Below, piece after piece: positions 1 through 14,092 of a stretch of DNA of 64,000 bases. Below the pieces are notes generated by a model, which saw only the letters and a list, made by a program, of their open reading frames with translations, ran no database searches and was not told the DNA's origin. The translations under genes were made by a program, and so were the position numbers. The first letter of the stretch is position 1, and each line of letters opens with the position of its first letter. The DNA comes from Bifidobacterium sp. ESL0682 (GTDB lineage: Bacteria; Actinomycetota; Actinomycetes; Actinomycetales; Bifidobacteriaceae). The stretch is from contig NZ_CP113942.1 of the NCBI RefSeq assembly GCF_029392815.1, positions 1,860,001 through 1,924,000 of the forward strand, in the 5' to 3' direction.

Positions 1-1558
<1,558 letters not shown>

Positions 1559-1615
1559 TGTTCATCTTTCCTTATCAGGTAAACTGTATTTATTGCATTA
1601 AAATCTCGACAATGC

Positions 1616-3631
1616 TCAGCGCTGCCAAGCGGCTTTCATGGCGACGAATATCTCGTCATCCGTCTTGTACTTCTCCATCGTCGCAATCACAAACACGGTT
1701 TTCTCGCCTTCGGGGTACATGAAGTCACGCTTCCATTGGTAGAAGTGCGGACCGTCACCCATCACACGGGCATATGACATCAACTTGCCGCAGATATAGA
1801 CGCTCTGACTGACGTCGGCCAGGCAGTCATTATCCCAGAAACCGGCCCATTTGCCGTGTTCACGCCCCTGCATGGCGGCGTTGCCCGCAGCGAACTCGTC
1901 GCGAGCAAGACCGGCGTAATAGAACGCGTGGCGCCAATGCTCCTGATCCGCCTGAAGCAGGCTCTGGCACACATAACAGGCACCGGCCACGCAATGGCTG
2001 TAGATATTGGCCATCAAACCAATGCTGTCACGAACCAGCCCGGCCTCGGCAGCATCACCGTTCAATTCGATTTGTGCGGCGACGGATTCAACCTGCAGCA
2101 GGAAATCACGGTAACGCTTTACGGCAGGGGCCACCTGGTCACGGTAGTGAAGGACCTGGGTATGGAGATCGGGGCCGTCGCACATCCACTTGAGATCCGG
2201 GGAAGGCTCGTTGTGATTGCGTAGATACTGGGTAATGAGCATGCGCGGGACATGGTTGAAGTATTGCTCGCCCGCGCAATCGTCCCAGTTCGGACCGTAA
2301 TGGACGGCGATATTCCAATACTGTTCAAACAGGGCAAACACGGCCTCGACGTTATGTTCGCCATAGTAATCGGCGATATACGATTTGGCCGTCTGCTCGA
2401 AATCGATCGTCCCCTCACGCCATAGCGCCGCAATCATATTGAGCATGTACACATGAGGCTTGATATTCGAGGAATTGATGATCCATACATCATCGCCGCC
2501 GTTACGGATCACCGCTTCGAGCTCCTGTTGAATGAGCCTGGGATCGCAGCACAACTGCGTGATATGGTTGGCCGCCTGCAGATCGTAGAAGCTGGCATGG
2601 TAATAGATACCGTTGCCCCCGTCGCCTTCAGGCATCGCCGCAACCCGGGGATTCCAGTTCTCCTGTCGCCGGGAAACCATTCTGCCGAAACCGTTGTCGG
2701 ACCAGATCTTGATCAACGCCTCAGGGTATTTCAGCAACCCCTTGCGGTAGAGATCCATCATCTCGCCATACAGATAAATGCAGCAGGGCGCACCGGGGTA
2801 AGCACGCTGTACCATTTTATATTGCAAATCAATGACTTCGCTGAGCACTTTGCCCCGCGCCTCGTCAGTATCGTAACGCGCGTCCACGTTCCAGAACGGC
2901 TGGTCGCCCTGACCACGAAAACCGAGCGTCCATATCGTGCGCTGGTCCTTTTGCTCGTCGATGGCCTTTTGCCACAAGGCCTGGAACCGGTCTTTCTGTT
3001 CGGGCCAAAGCGGCTCGATGCCGGGATAGGCCGTCGCAAACATTGGTGCACCCAACGGCGTGACGTGATGCTGATTGATATAGAACCCCATATCGCGGGC
3101 CAGTTTCAGATGCGGCTCCCCGCGTTGGCCGGAACCCGGGATAACCAGATTGCCGCCCAAACGATAGATCGTCTCGAAGGCCAGACGCCAAGGCTTGGTC
3201 TTATCATTGTCAACCTGCCAATTCTCCAACAGCACCTCGTCGTTGACGAAGAAACCGCGGTAGGTGACAGCGGCGGGCTTGCTGACGATATGAAGATCAT
3301 CCGCGACTTCGATACGCTCGCACGGCTCAAAACGCTGGTTGTCCCAGAACCAGAAATCCTTGACGCCGAGGATTTGGCGGCTGAAAGCGTACAGACCGAA
3401 GATGAAACCGAAATCGTCACCGGCATGAATCTCGACATTGCCACCGGCAGCATCAATCTCATAGGCTTCCGAATCGTGCGGTCCAGCGACCAACACGATA
3501 TCCGCACCTTTGCCACCTGCCGGCAACAGCACCTTGCCGATGTCGCGCAGCACGTCCTCGACGGCAAACGACACCGCTTTCGAGGGCTTGTCGCCGACTA
3601 CCCGTGTTTGCGAAGTGATGAAACTTGACAT
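1616..3631 (-). CDS. GH115 alpha-glucuronidase, short form
   Basis: GH115 enzymes release alpha-linked (4-O-methyl-)glucuronic acid, typically the 1,2-linked branch of xylan. Family landmarks appear in order: a helper N-terminal domain, YRGFFVNDE at 124-132 (GH115 has RGIFINDE), a GGN stretch near 158, a GFRGQGD segment near 250, YGEMMDLYRKG near 295, IWSDNGFGRM near 315 and GIYYHASF near 345. At 671 residues it is shorter than usual GH115 proteins (about 800-1000) and seems to lack the extra C-terminal domains. No signal peptide is seen, so it acts on imported oligosaccharides. The product would feed the uxaC-uxuB-manD genes nearby. GH67 was considered but its motifs do not fit. Substrate linkage is inferred from the family. 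Confidence 0.82.
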   Translation of the reverse strand: MSSFITSQTRVVGDKPSKAVSFAVEDVLRDIGKVLLPAGGKGADIVLVAGPHDSEAYEIDAAGGNVEIHAGDDFGFIFGLYAFSRQILGVKDFWFWDNQRFEPCERIEVADDLHIVSKPAAVTYRGFFVNDEVLLENWQVDNDKTKPWRLAFETIYRLGGNLVIPGSGQRGEPHLKLARDMGFYINQHHVTPLGAPMFATAYPGIEPLWPEQKDRFQALWQKAIDEQKDQRTIWTLGFRGQGDQPFWNVDARYDTDEARGKVLSEVIDLQYKMVQRAYPGAPCCIYLYGEMMDLYRKGLLKYPEALIKIWSDNGFGRMVSRRQENWNPRVAAMPEGDGGNGIYYHASFYDLQAANHITQLCCDPRLIQQELEAVIRNGGDDVWIINSSNIKPHVYMLNMIAALWREGTIDFEQTAKSYIADYYGEHNVEAVFALFEQYWNIAVHYGPNWDDCAGEQYFNHVPRMLITQYLRNHNEPSPDLKWMCDGPDLHTQVLHYRDQVAPAVKRYRDFLLQVESVAAQIELNGDAAEAGLVRDSIGLMANIYSHCVAGACYVCQSLLQADQEHWRHAFYYAGLARDEFAAGNAAMQGREHGKWAGFWDNDCLADVSQSVYICGKLMSYARVMGDGPHFYQWKRDFMYPEGEKTVFVIATMEKYKTDDEIFVAMKAAWQR

Positions 3632-3681
3632 AGTTTTTTCAACTCCCGTTAGAGATGTATCGCAAGATTGCCGGACCGCTT

Positions 3682-6600
3682 TCAGACGCGTTCTACGCCG
3701 GAACGATGCAGGCGCAGAGTCGCCAGCTGGTAAGGCCCCATGCGTAGTTGCGCTCCCTGGGCAGGAATCGGCGCACCGGCTCGAGACTCCACCAAAGCGG
3801 TCGCCAAGGAGCCCTGCACAGGATTTTCCTCGAGCAAATCCGTTTCACGAACCGTAGCCTGGGCCATAAGAACGTTTGTGCGCAACTTCGCCGACGCCTG
3901 GCCTCCCACGGCCTCATAGAGACGCACGACAATGTCGCCAGACCCGTCGTCAGCCTCCTTGAGCCAATCGAGAACAATATGGCCGCGCTCGCAATCGAGG
4001 GACACCAGAGGATCCACTACAGGCAGGTTGCTGAGCACCGGAGCGTTCAATTCACTGGCCTCGTCAACCACTTGTGGAAGGCTCGCCCCGACGCACACCG
4101 ACCAGGCAAAGCTGTGTACACGCCCGGCATCGGTATGCGGATCGGGATATGTCGGAGATTCAAGCAACGACATCCCCAGCTGGGTGCCGCACACCCGTTC
4201 GTCGCCGTCGAGCTCACGGACGCTCGCACCATACGTCGAAGCGTTCGCGACGCCGACGCCATAATTCGATTCGGCGAGATAGACGAACCGATGGGTGCAG
4301 CTTTCGAAATGCGCCTCGTCGCTTTCGGTGTTCTTGCAGACCGGACGTTGCACGGTGCCATACTGGCATTCGTAGGTCGCGTTATCGGTCACCAATGCCA
4401 GAGGGAACATCACCTTAAGGAAACGATCCTTTTCGTTCCAGTCCACCTGGGAAGTGAAATCGAGCTTTTTCGCGCCGGCTTTGAGGCTTACCGTCATCGA
4501 GACGCGGGAAGCCCGACCGAGGTTGCCGCTGATGCGCAGTGTTGCTTGATCATTGTCACCCTGCTTTTCGATAGTGACATCGCGCAGCCCCTTGGCCACA
4601 GGGCCAAGGAACGCATCACGATCAATCTCCCACGCATCACGTTCCGAAGGCTTGTCCGTCAGCAACGCGTACTGGGCCAGATGCTCGCCTGAAGCGACCA
4701 ATTCACGGCCCTCGGCCAGATCGACCAACGAATCAACCGTTCCCTCCGACGAGACCAGGATACGCAGTATTCCGTTATCGAGGACATAGCCATCATGTTC
4801 ACGTTCGCAGGTCACGGGGATACCGCCACGTTGCCCGATTGACAGGTCGTGCCCTCTCCAATCGGCTTGCGATATCTTGCCTTGCGCAAGAACTTGCTCG
4901 CCGGGCATGGCTTTCGCAATCGCGTCGCAGGCCTGCCGGGTCAGTTCCTTGAGCAGCGCCTCATCCCGCTGGTAATCCTCACGAGCCAAGCGATGGGCCC
5001 AAGAAATGGCGGAACCTGGCAAAATATCGTGGAACTGATTCAAAAGCAAGGTCTTCCAGATGCCGTTGATCTGCTCGCGCGGCACCTTATAGTCCTGGTC
5101 AGCGAGCGCCGCGACACAGCACAGGTATTCGAGAGCGCGTAATTGCGACTCTTCAGTGCGGCAGCCATTTTTCATGTCCTGCTGCGAGGTCAGTGTGGCC
5201 CGGTGCAACTCAAGATAGAGCTCACCACGCCAATGGGGACGCTCGTCGCCGGCATCATCCATCTGCTGGGCTAGCTTGTCGAAGAATTCGTCCGGTGCGG
5301 TCGACTGGCAGGTCGCAAGCCCCTCAAGACTGCGCATCCGATGCATGCGCCCCACCATCTCGCGCGTCGGGCCGCCGCCGCCATCACCATAGCCGTAGAG
5401 CATCAGCGACTGGTCGATGAGCTCCTTATCCTGCGCGTTCGATTCGGCATAGCGAAGCTCTTCAGGCTGCATTTCGGAGGCGTAAGTATCGGTCGGCGGA
5501 AAATGCGTGAGTATTTCGGTGCCGTCGATGCCTTCCCACATGAACGAGTGATGCGGGAACTTGGTGGTGTCGTTCCAAGAGATTTTCTGCGTCAGGAACC
5601 ATCCGTACCCGGCACGTCGGGCGATCTGCGGGAAGGCCCCGGTATAGCCGAAGCTGTCGGGCAGCCATATGCCTCGCGGCTCGACGCCCAGAAACGTCCT
5701 TGAAATAACGACGGCCGAACGTGATCTGGCGGACCAGGGATTCTCCGGCAGGCATCACCGCGTCGGCTTCAACCCACATGCCGCCCACCGGTATGAAACG
5801 CCCTTCCTTCACCCGCTGCAGCATGCGCTTGAAGATATCCGGATGCTCCTGCTGAAGCCACTCATACTGCTGCGCGGAACTCATGGCGTATCGGAAATCG
5901 GGGTCATAATCCATCAAGGCCAAGGCGTTGGAAACGGTTCTGGCGACCTTGCGGTGGGTCTCGCGCTTGGGCCACATATACGCTGAATCGATATGCGAAT
6001 GTCCGATGGCGCTTTCATGCAGCACGTCTTTCGGCGCTTCGCTTGACATCACTTCCTTAAGGCATGCGCGAGCAGCGCCCAATGTGCCTTCGATATCGTC
6101 ATCGTCATAGGCATTCAACGAACGCTGCAGAGCTTTGACGGCTTTCCAATAGCGAACGGTCGAGGAATCCAGCGACCTGATCAGGCCACGCACCACTTCG
6201 AGGTCACGCGCGTAATTCCATAGCTCTTCATCAAAAGCGGCGATATCGATGCGCTTGAGCAGATACGGCAGATCGCGCTTGCCGGTCGGGCCTTCGCCCA
6301 GATCCGTGCTGCGCGCCGGCCAACCGACGAGATAAGGATTGTTGGCCGCCTCGATATAGAACCTGAACGAGCCATCGGCATTGATCAGGTCGGGCAGGCT
6401 TGCGTTGCCAGTCAGCCTGACCCAGTTATTCAACGGGTGCAGCCCCTTGATGGCGGTGCCGTCGGCGCGGTATACCAAACCTTCGGCCTGGCCTCCGACC
6501 TTGTCGGGCTCCCAACCGAGATCCGCCACGAGTTCAAGGGTCTGCCCACCGGCAAGGCTTTCCTGGGGAACGGTGCCTTCGATGCGGAACCATGTGGTTC

Positions 6601-6817
6601 CCCATGTCGTACCCCACTTCTCGCCGAAACGTGCGGGTGAAAATGCCACTTGACCACGCTCCGCACGTTCTATGAACGCACCCGCCGGCTCGGGCTCTCC
6701 GGGATTCTCGACCATCGCCACATCGCACGAAACGACGGTACGCTCGATATGGGGCTCGATCCGGTCGTGTAGGAACCGACCGCATTTGGCCAATTCACGA
6801 TCAACTTTAATCTTCAT
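3682..6817 (-). CDS. GH38 alpha-mannosidase (reading frame interrupted near 5687)
   Basis: Two overlapping frames together make a full bacterial GH38 alpha-mannosidase of about 1045 residues. The first part holds the zinc-site signature HSHIDSAYMWPKRET near residue 272. After a one-base shift the second frame supplies WLPDSFGY (catalytic Asp region, near 387), the middle three-helix domain and the beta-rich C-terminal domains. The break lies at GTTTCTGGGCG on the minus strand, a run of three C on the plus strand at 5687-5689; removing one base joins the frames. The ATG at 6817, with AGGGA just upstream, is preferred over 6832. The enzyme would remove alpha-mannose from imported oligosaccharides and hand it to the neighbouring mannose isomerase. 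The break is probably a sequence error because both halves are well conserved. Confidence 0.85.
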
Positions 6818-6881
6818 CTTTTTCCCTATCACATTTCCGCATGTAACGGAAATTGCTGGTTCGGTTTAATTTGATATTGAA

Positions 6882-10187
<3,306 letters not shown>

Positions 10188-10197
10188 CTACGCACAG

Positions 10198-10246
10198 ATA
10201 TTTTGAGAGCAACACATCACCCACACATGTGTTGCTCTCAAAATAT
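10198..10246 (-). terminator. Perfect 20-bp inverted repeat between binding-protein and beta-galactosidase genes
   Basis: Two 20-base arms (10198-10217 and 10227-10246) are exact reverse complements around a 9-base loop. The outer ends are ATATTTT and AAAATAT, so the hairpin could terminate transcription on either strand. It may limit read-through from the abundant binding-protein mRNA into the enzyme genes, a common way to set transporter-to-enzyme ratios. Confidence 0.75.
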
Positions 10247-10278
10247 CAATTGCACTTCTTTAAACTGCCGTGGAGTAC

Positions 10279-11628
10279 TTACTTGCCAGTAACCTTATAG
10301 CCCTGCTGGTTACCATAAGTGACCAAAGCCTTCTGGTATTCCTTCAGCGCCTTCTCGAAAGTGGTCTGGCCCTGATACGCCTTGCCGACCGTATCCATAG
10401 TGATGGAATTGGCATAGGCCTGATAAGGAAGGAACTGCCAACCGCTCACGACGTCCTTGCCGCTCTCGAGGAAGACCTTGTTGATCTGCTGGCCACCGAA
10501 GTAGTCGGACTTTTCGTTGAGGAACTCTTCAGAAGACAGCTCCTTCTTGGTGGAGACATAACCGCCGCTCTGCTTGAACAGATCGATGGATTCCTGGGAG
10601 GTATTGAGCCAACGAAGGAATGCAGCTGCCAAAGCGGGATTGGCCGACTTCTTCAGCACGACTTCGGAAGAGCCACCATAGTTTGCGGAAGCAGGCTTGC
10701 CATCATAGGAAGGCATCGGGGCGACGCGCCACTGGCCGGTGGTCTCCTTGACGGAGGACTTGAAGGCACCGGCCATCCAAGAGCCAGAGACCACAGAAGC
10801 GATCTTGCCCTTGTTGGCGGCCTGATACCATTCAGTGCCCTGGTTGGTCAACGAGGAGATGTAGTGGTTCTTGAACAGGTAGTCCCAGTTCTTGGCCCAA
10901 CGCATGGCACCCGGATCGTTCAGATTGATCTCGACGTTGGTGCCGTTGACCTTGTAGGCGTGGCTTCCGGCCTGCCATAGCATGGAGGTGATGAAGTTGC
11001 CCTGGCCAGAATCGTTGGTGATGTAGACGCTGGAATCCTTCTCGTGGAGAATCTTCGCATCCTGCATGTACTCATCCCAGGTCTTGGGAGGATTGGTGAT
11101 GCCTGCGGCATCGAAGACCTGCTTGTTGTAGAACATGACCATCGGGCCGGTGTCCTGGGGCAGACCGTAGATACTGCTGCCACTGGTCACGCCTTCCCAA
11201 GCGGACTTGACAAACTGGTTCTTGTACTTGGCAAAGCCGTACTGCGAAAGATCCAGCAGATTGCCCGGAACCGAGAACTGAGGAATGGCCTGATACTCAA
11301 TCTGGGAGATGTCAGGGATACCGGAGCTGGCCTTCAGAACGTTCTGCAACTTGGTGTAGACGGTCATGCCCGTTCCAGGGTTGACGACCTTAATATGAAC
11401 CTTCGGATATTTCTTCTCAAATGCCGCCGCCTGAGCTTTGGCGCTGTCGGTCCAAGTCCAGTAGGTGATCGTACCGCCCTTTTGCAGAGCCGCGTCCAGA
11501 TCGCCTTCTTTCCCGCCGTTCGAGCCGCTGGCGCTGTTTGACGAGCCGCCGCAACCCGCAAGGCCTGCAGCAGCCATAGCGATGGCTGCAACTCCTGCCA
11601 CGAAGCGAACTACCTTTGTACGTTTCAT
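10279..11628 (-). CDS. Carbohydrate ABC transporter substrate-binding lipoprotein (family 1, CUT1)
   Basis: The 449-residue protein starts with a lipoprotein signal: basic MKRTK, a hydrophobic stretch and the lipobox LAGC at about 23-26, followed by a Gly/Ser/Asn linker. The mature part is an extracellular solute-binding protein family 1 fold, with TYWTWTDS near the N-terminus, the typical DxSQIEY region, and LPQDTGPMVMFYNKQVFDAAG. It would capture the oligosaccharide outside the cell and present it to the two permeases encoded just upstream. No ATPase gene is present; CUT1 systems in Gram-positives often share one MsmK-type ATPase encoded elsewhere. The ligand is inferred only from the neighbouring GH38, GH115, GH2 and GH51 enzymes. 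Confidence 0.92.
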   Translation of the reverse strand: MKRTKVVRFVAGVAAIAMAAAGLAGCGGSSNSASGSNGGKEGDLDAALQKGGTITYWTWTDSAKAQAAAFEKKYPKVHIKVVNPGTGMTVYTKLQNVLKASSGIPDISQIEYQAIPQFSVPGNLLDLSQYGFAKYKNQFVKSAWEGVTSGSSIYGLPQDTGPMVMFYNKQVFDAAGITNPPKTWDEYMQDAKILHEKDSSVYITNDSGQGNFITSMLWQAGSHAYKVNGTNVEINLNDPGAMRWAKNWDYLFKNHYISSLTNQGTEWYQAANKGKIASVVSGSWMAGAFKSSVKETTGQWRVAPMPSYDGKPASANYGGSSEVVLKKSANPALAAAFLRWLNTSQESIDLFKQSGGYVSTKKELSSEEFLNEKSDYFGGQQINKVFLESGKDVVSGWQFLPYQAYANSITMDTVGKAYQGQTTFEKALKEYQKALVTYGNQQGYKVTGK

Positions 11629-11682
11629 TGAAGGTACCTTTCTTTTTAATTTACTAAAATCTGAACAGTCTGATTACCTGCA

Positions 11683-12603
11683 TCACTGCTTCACGCTACC
11701 GGCACTCAAACCGGACTCCCAGTAACGCTGGAGCATGAGGAAGATAATGATGATTGGGATGACAGTGACAAGCGCGCCCATGATGACCAGGTTGTAAATC
11801 GGCTTTGGAGTGGCCGATCCGGTCGCCTGCGCGTTCCATTCCGCCAAGCCAACTGTCAACGGATACCACTTCGGATCATTGAGCATGATCAACGGAAGGA
11901 AGTAATTGTTCCATGTGGACACGATGGCGAACAACAGCACGGTGACGATGCAGGGCATCAGCAGAGGAAGAACGATCTGGAAGAAGATTCGAACCTCTCC
12001 AGCGCCGTCCACACGCGCCGATTCAACAACTTCCCTTGGCACACCAGACTGTACGTAACTGATGACCAGATAGAACCCGAATGGGCTAATGAGTGAAGGA
12101 AGTATCACCGCCAGCGGGGTATTAGTGAGGCCCAACTTCGCGAACAGCAAGAAGGTGGGGACAACCAAGGCGTTGCCCGGAATGGCGATGGCGCCGATGA
12201 TGATTGCCATGACGATTTGCTTGCCGGCGAAGTCGAACATGGCCATGCCATATCCTGCCAGCGCTGCCAGCAGCGTAGCGCCGCCCGCACCGATGACCAC
12301 GTACATCACCGTATTGCCCAGCCACCTCAGGAACGACCCATCCTCATAGGTGAATGTCGCCTTGAGATTTTCGACGATGTTGAGCTTGTGCCCGAAACCG
12401 AGGCCGAAGGTCGAGAGAATGTCGCCCTGGCTCTTGGTTGCATTCAGCACCAGCCACAACAGCGGGATAATCGAATAGAGCGCCAATACCAGCATGAATA
12501 TGAACAGTACGGGGGAATGACGGCGTGAATAGCCATTCTTCCTGACACCGGATCCGGTGGAGACCGCTACGGTCGCAGCGTTTTTCGTATTCTTACGAGA
12601 CAT
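11683..12603 (-). CDS. Sugar ABC transporter permease, MalG/MsmG type
   Basis: This 306-residue inner-membrane protein has about six transmembrane helices and the EAA-loop motif ESARVDGAGEVRIFFQIVLPLLMP near residue 215, where the shared ATPase docks. It ends with a short cytoplasmic tail, RYWESGLSAGSVKQ, which is characteristic of MalG-like (second) CUT1 permeases. It lies 18 bases after the first permease gene and 54 bases before the binding-protein gene, so the three are co-transcribed. An AAGGAG-like site precedes the ATG. It would form the channel heterodimer with its partner for oligosaccharide import. Confidence 0.92.
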   Translation of the reverse strand: MSRKNTKNAATVAVSTGSGVRKNGYSRRHSPVLFIFMLVLALYSIIPLLWLVLNATKSQGDILSTFGLGFGHKLNIVENLKATFTYEDGSFLRWLGNTVMYVVIGAGGATLLAALAGYGMAMFDFAGKQIVMAIIIGAIAIPGNALVVPTFLLFAKLGLTNTPLAVILPSLISPFGFYLVISYVQSGVPREVVESARVDGAGEVRIFFQIVLPLLMPCIVTVLLFAIVSTWNNYFLPLIMLNDPKWYPLTVGLAEWNAQATGSATPKPIYNLVIMGALVTVIPIIIIFLMLQRYWESGLSAGSVKQ

Positions 12604-12621
12604 CTTTTTCTCCTTGCGATC

Positions 12622-13569
12622 TCAGTCGATATTCTTTGAACCGTGGTTCTGCGTCACGAACGCAAGCACACCGGTGATCAGACCCATGATGATGGCCAAC
12701 GCCGCCGCCAAGTTGTATTGGCTGCCGTTCAGCGAGAGGTTGTATGCCCAGAGGTTCGGGGTATAGCTACTCGAAATCGCATTCGGTGCCGGCGTCTGCA
12801 ATAACTGTGGTTCGCTGAAAAGCTGGAATGTGCCAATGATCGAGAACATGAAGGAAATCAGAAGCTGGCCCTTGATCGCAGGAACCTTGATGTGCCAGGC
12901 AACCTGCCATTCGCTCGCTCCGTCAAGCCTTGCCGCCTCATAGAGTTCGGTCGGAATGGTTTTCAGACCGGAGTAAAGAATAAGCATGTTGTAACCCGTG
13001 AACGACCAGGTCATAATGTTGCCGATGGACCACAGAATCATGTTCTTGGACAGCGGCTGCAGCGACAGGCCGAACAAGGTGTTGATATTGGCCGTCAGAC
13101 CGAACTGATTGCCGTACAGGAATTCCCAGATAAGCACGGCGACCACGCCAGGGACCGCGTAAGGCAGGAACAGAAGGATTCGGAAGGCCGAGCGACCAAC
13201 CAACCTTGCGCTGTCGATAGCCAACGCAGCAAGAAGAGCGAGACCCAACATAATCGGCACCTGAATCAGGAAGACGCGGATAACGCGCCAAAGACCATCC
13301 CAGAACAAACCATTCGTCAGAATCGCAACATAATTGCTCAAGCCGGTGAAAACTCTGCCGCCAATCAATTTATCAGTAAACACACTGAGATACAGCGCAT
13401 AGATAATCGGCATGATAATTGCTATGACAAAGAAAATAAGGAAAGGCGTGATGAAAGCCCAACCGATTAAGCCATTGCGACGATGCTTATGAGCTTTCTG
13501 GATGTTCTTTGACCGGGAACTCTTTCCAAATTTCCGTGACGATTGCACAACGCTTGTGTTCGCGTCCAT
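12622..13569 (-). CDS. Sugar ABC transporter permease, MalF/MsmF type
   Basis: This is the first gene of the minus-strand glycan operon. The 315-residue protein has a basic cytoplasmic N-terminus, about six membrane helices and the EAA motif EAARLDGASEWQ near residue 218. It is the MalF-like partner of the next gene. The ATG follows AAGGAGGAAG, a strong ribosome binding site. The operon promoter should lie in the AT-rich 200 bases upstream, which also hold a 14-base palindrome. The transported sugar is inferred from the linked enzymes, not from the permease sequence. Confidence 0.92.
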   Translation of the reverse strand: MDANTSVVQSSRKFGKSSRSKNIQKAHKHRRNGLIGWAFITPFLIFFVIAIIMPIIYALYLSVFTDKLIGGRVFTGLSNYVAILTNGLFWDGLWRVIRVFLIQVPIMLGLALLAALAIDSARLVGRSAFRILLFLPYAVPGVVAVLIWEFLYGNQFGLTANINTLFGLSLQPLSKNMILWSIGNIMTWSFTGYNMLILYSGLKTIPTELYEAARLDGASEWQVAWHIKVPAIKGQLLISFMFSIIGTFQLFSEPQLLQTPAPNAISSSYTPNLWAYNLSLNGSQYNLAAALAIIMGLITGVLAFVTQNHGSKNID

Positions 13570-13666
13570 TCTTCCTCCTTAAGACTTTACAACTTTGCAA
13601 AGCCGCATATTGGCAACCCGACATCCGTGTGGGAGGTCAATCTTTTTAAACATATCCAAATCCGTT

Positions 13667-13680
13667 TTTGAATATTCAAA
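13667..13680. promoter_or_regulatory. 14-base palindrome upstream of the transporter operon
   Basis: TTTGAATATTCAAA is a perfect palindrome about 100 bases before the first permease gene, within an AT-rich promoter-like stretch. It could be an operator. It does not have the CG centre usual for LacI-family sites, so assignment to the nearby LacI regulator is uncertain. Confidence 0.35.
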
Positions 13681-13784
13681 GTTGCCATAGTTTGCTTTGA
13701 AATCATATTTCGACATTGAATAACCTAACGTACTATTTATACTAATATGACAAATATACAGTCACCAAAGCTAAAAACACCAAA

Positions 13785-13824
13785 GCGATGGCAAGAAGCC
13801 TGTTATCAAGCCTCATGCCATCGC
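13785..13824 (-). terminator. Hairpin with T-rich tail on the minus strand
   Basis: Arms GCGATGGCA (13785-13793) and TGCCATCGC (13816-13824) pair perfectly, with further pairing inside (AAGCC/GGCTT type). Read on the minus strand, the stem is followed by TTTGGTGTTTTTAG. It would stop transcription coming from the manD side before the transporter promoter. Confidence 0.65.
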
Positions 13825-13859
13825 CAAGAGCAGGAAATGCTGTCCCGCCCGAACTAACT

Positions 13860-13985
13860 CGAGTCCTTTATCTTTTATTCGCTTACAAAACCCACTCAAC
13901 GCAGAGTGCCTTGGCTGGCATGTGCGTTGTTCGACCGTAAAGACTTGGCCTCTTTTTATTCGCTTACAAAAAGCACCATTAGTCA
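13860..13985. repeat. Two diverged direct repeats beginning TTTTATTCGCTTACAAAA
   Basis: The stretches starting near 13875 and 13957 share TTTTATTCGCTTACAAAA and then a looser likeness (GTG.GTTGTTC, CGTAA..CTTGGCC). The first also contains a small stem, AACGCA with TGCGTT, enclosing TGCC/GGCA. The region between manD and the transporter operon therefore holds a series of related hairpin modules and no gene that I can support. Confidence 0.45.
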
Positions 13986-13987
13986 GA

Positions 13988-14074
13988 GCGATGGGGCGGG
14001 ATATGTGTTGTTCTGGCGTAAGCTTGGCCGAACGGCCTTGAGTGTCCAGAACAACACATATCCCGCCCCATCGC
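13988..14074. repeat. Long perfect inverted repeat (29-base arms, 29-base loop) after manD
   Basis: The arms at 13988-14016 and 14046-14074 are exact reverse complements. The loop holds a second small stem, GGCC GAAC GGCC. On the minus strand the structure directly follows the manD stop codon and is followed by GGTGCTTTTTG, so it can act as a terminator. It is far longer and more perfect than an ordinary terminator stem, so a small mobile repeat (MITE-like) or an mRNA-stabilising structure is also possible. Confidence 0.7.
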
Positions 14075-14092
14075 GGCAGTCACTAAGAAAAA

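Noticed and set aside
2453..3628. Long plus-strand open frame of 391 codons
   Set aside because: It is antisense to the GH115 gene, has no recognisable protein sequence, and follows the codon-phase shadow of the real gene. The same applies to the long plus frames at 8079-9278 and 17088-18335 and to 51303-52454.
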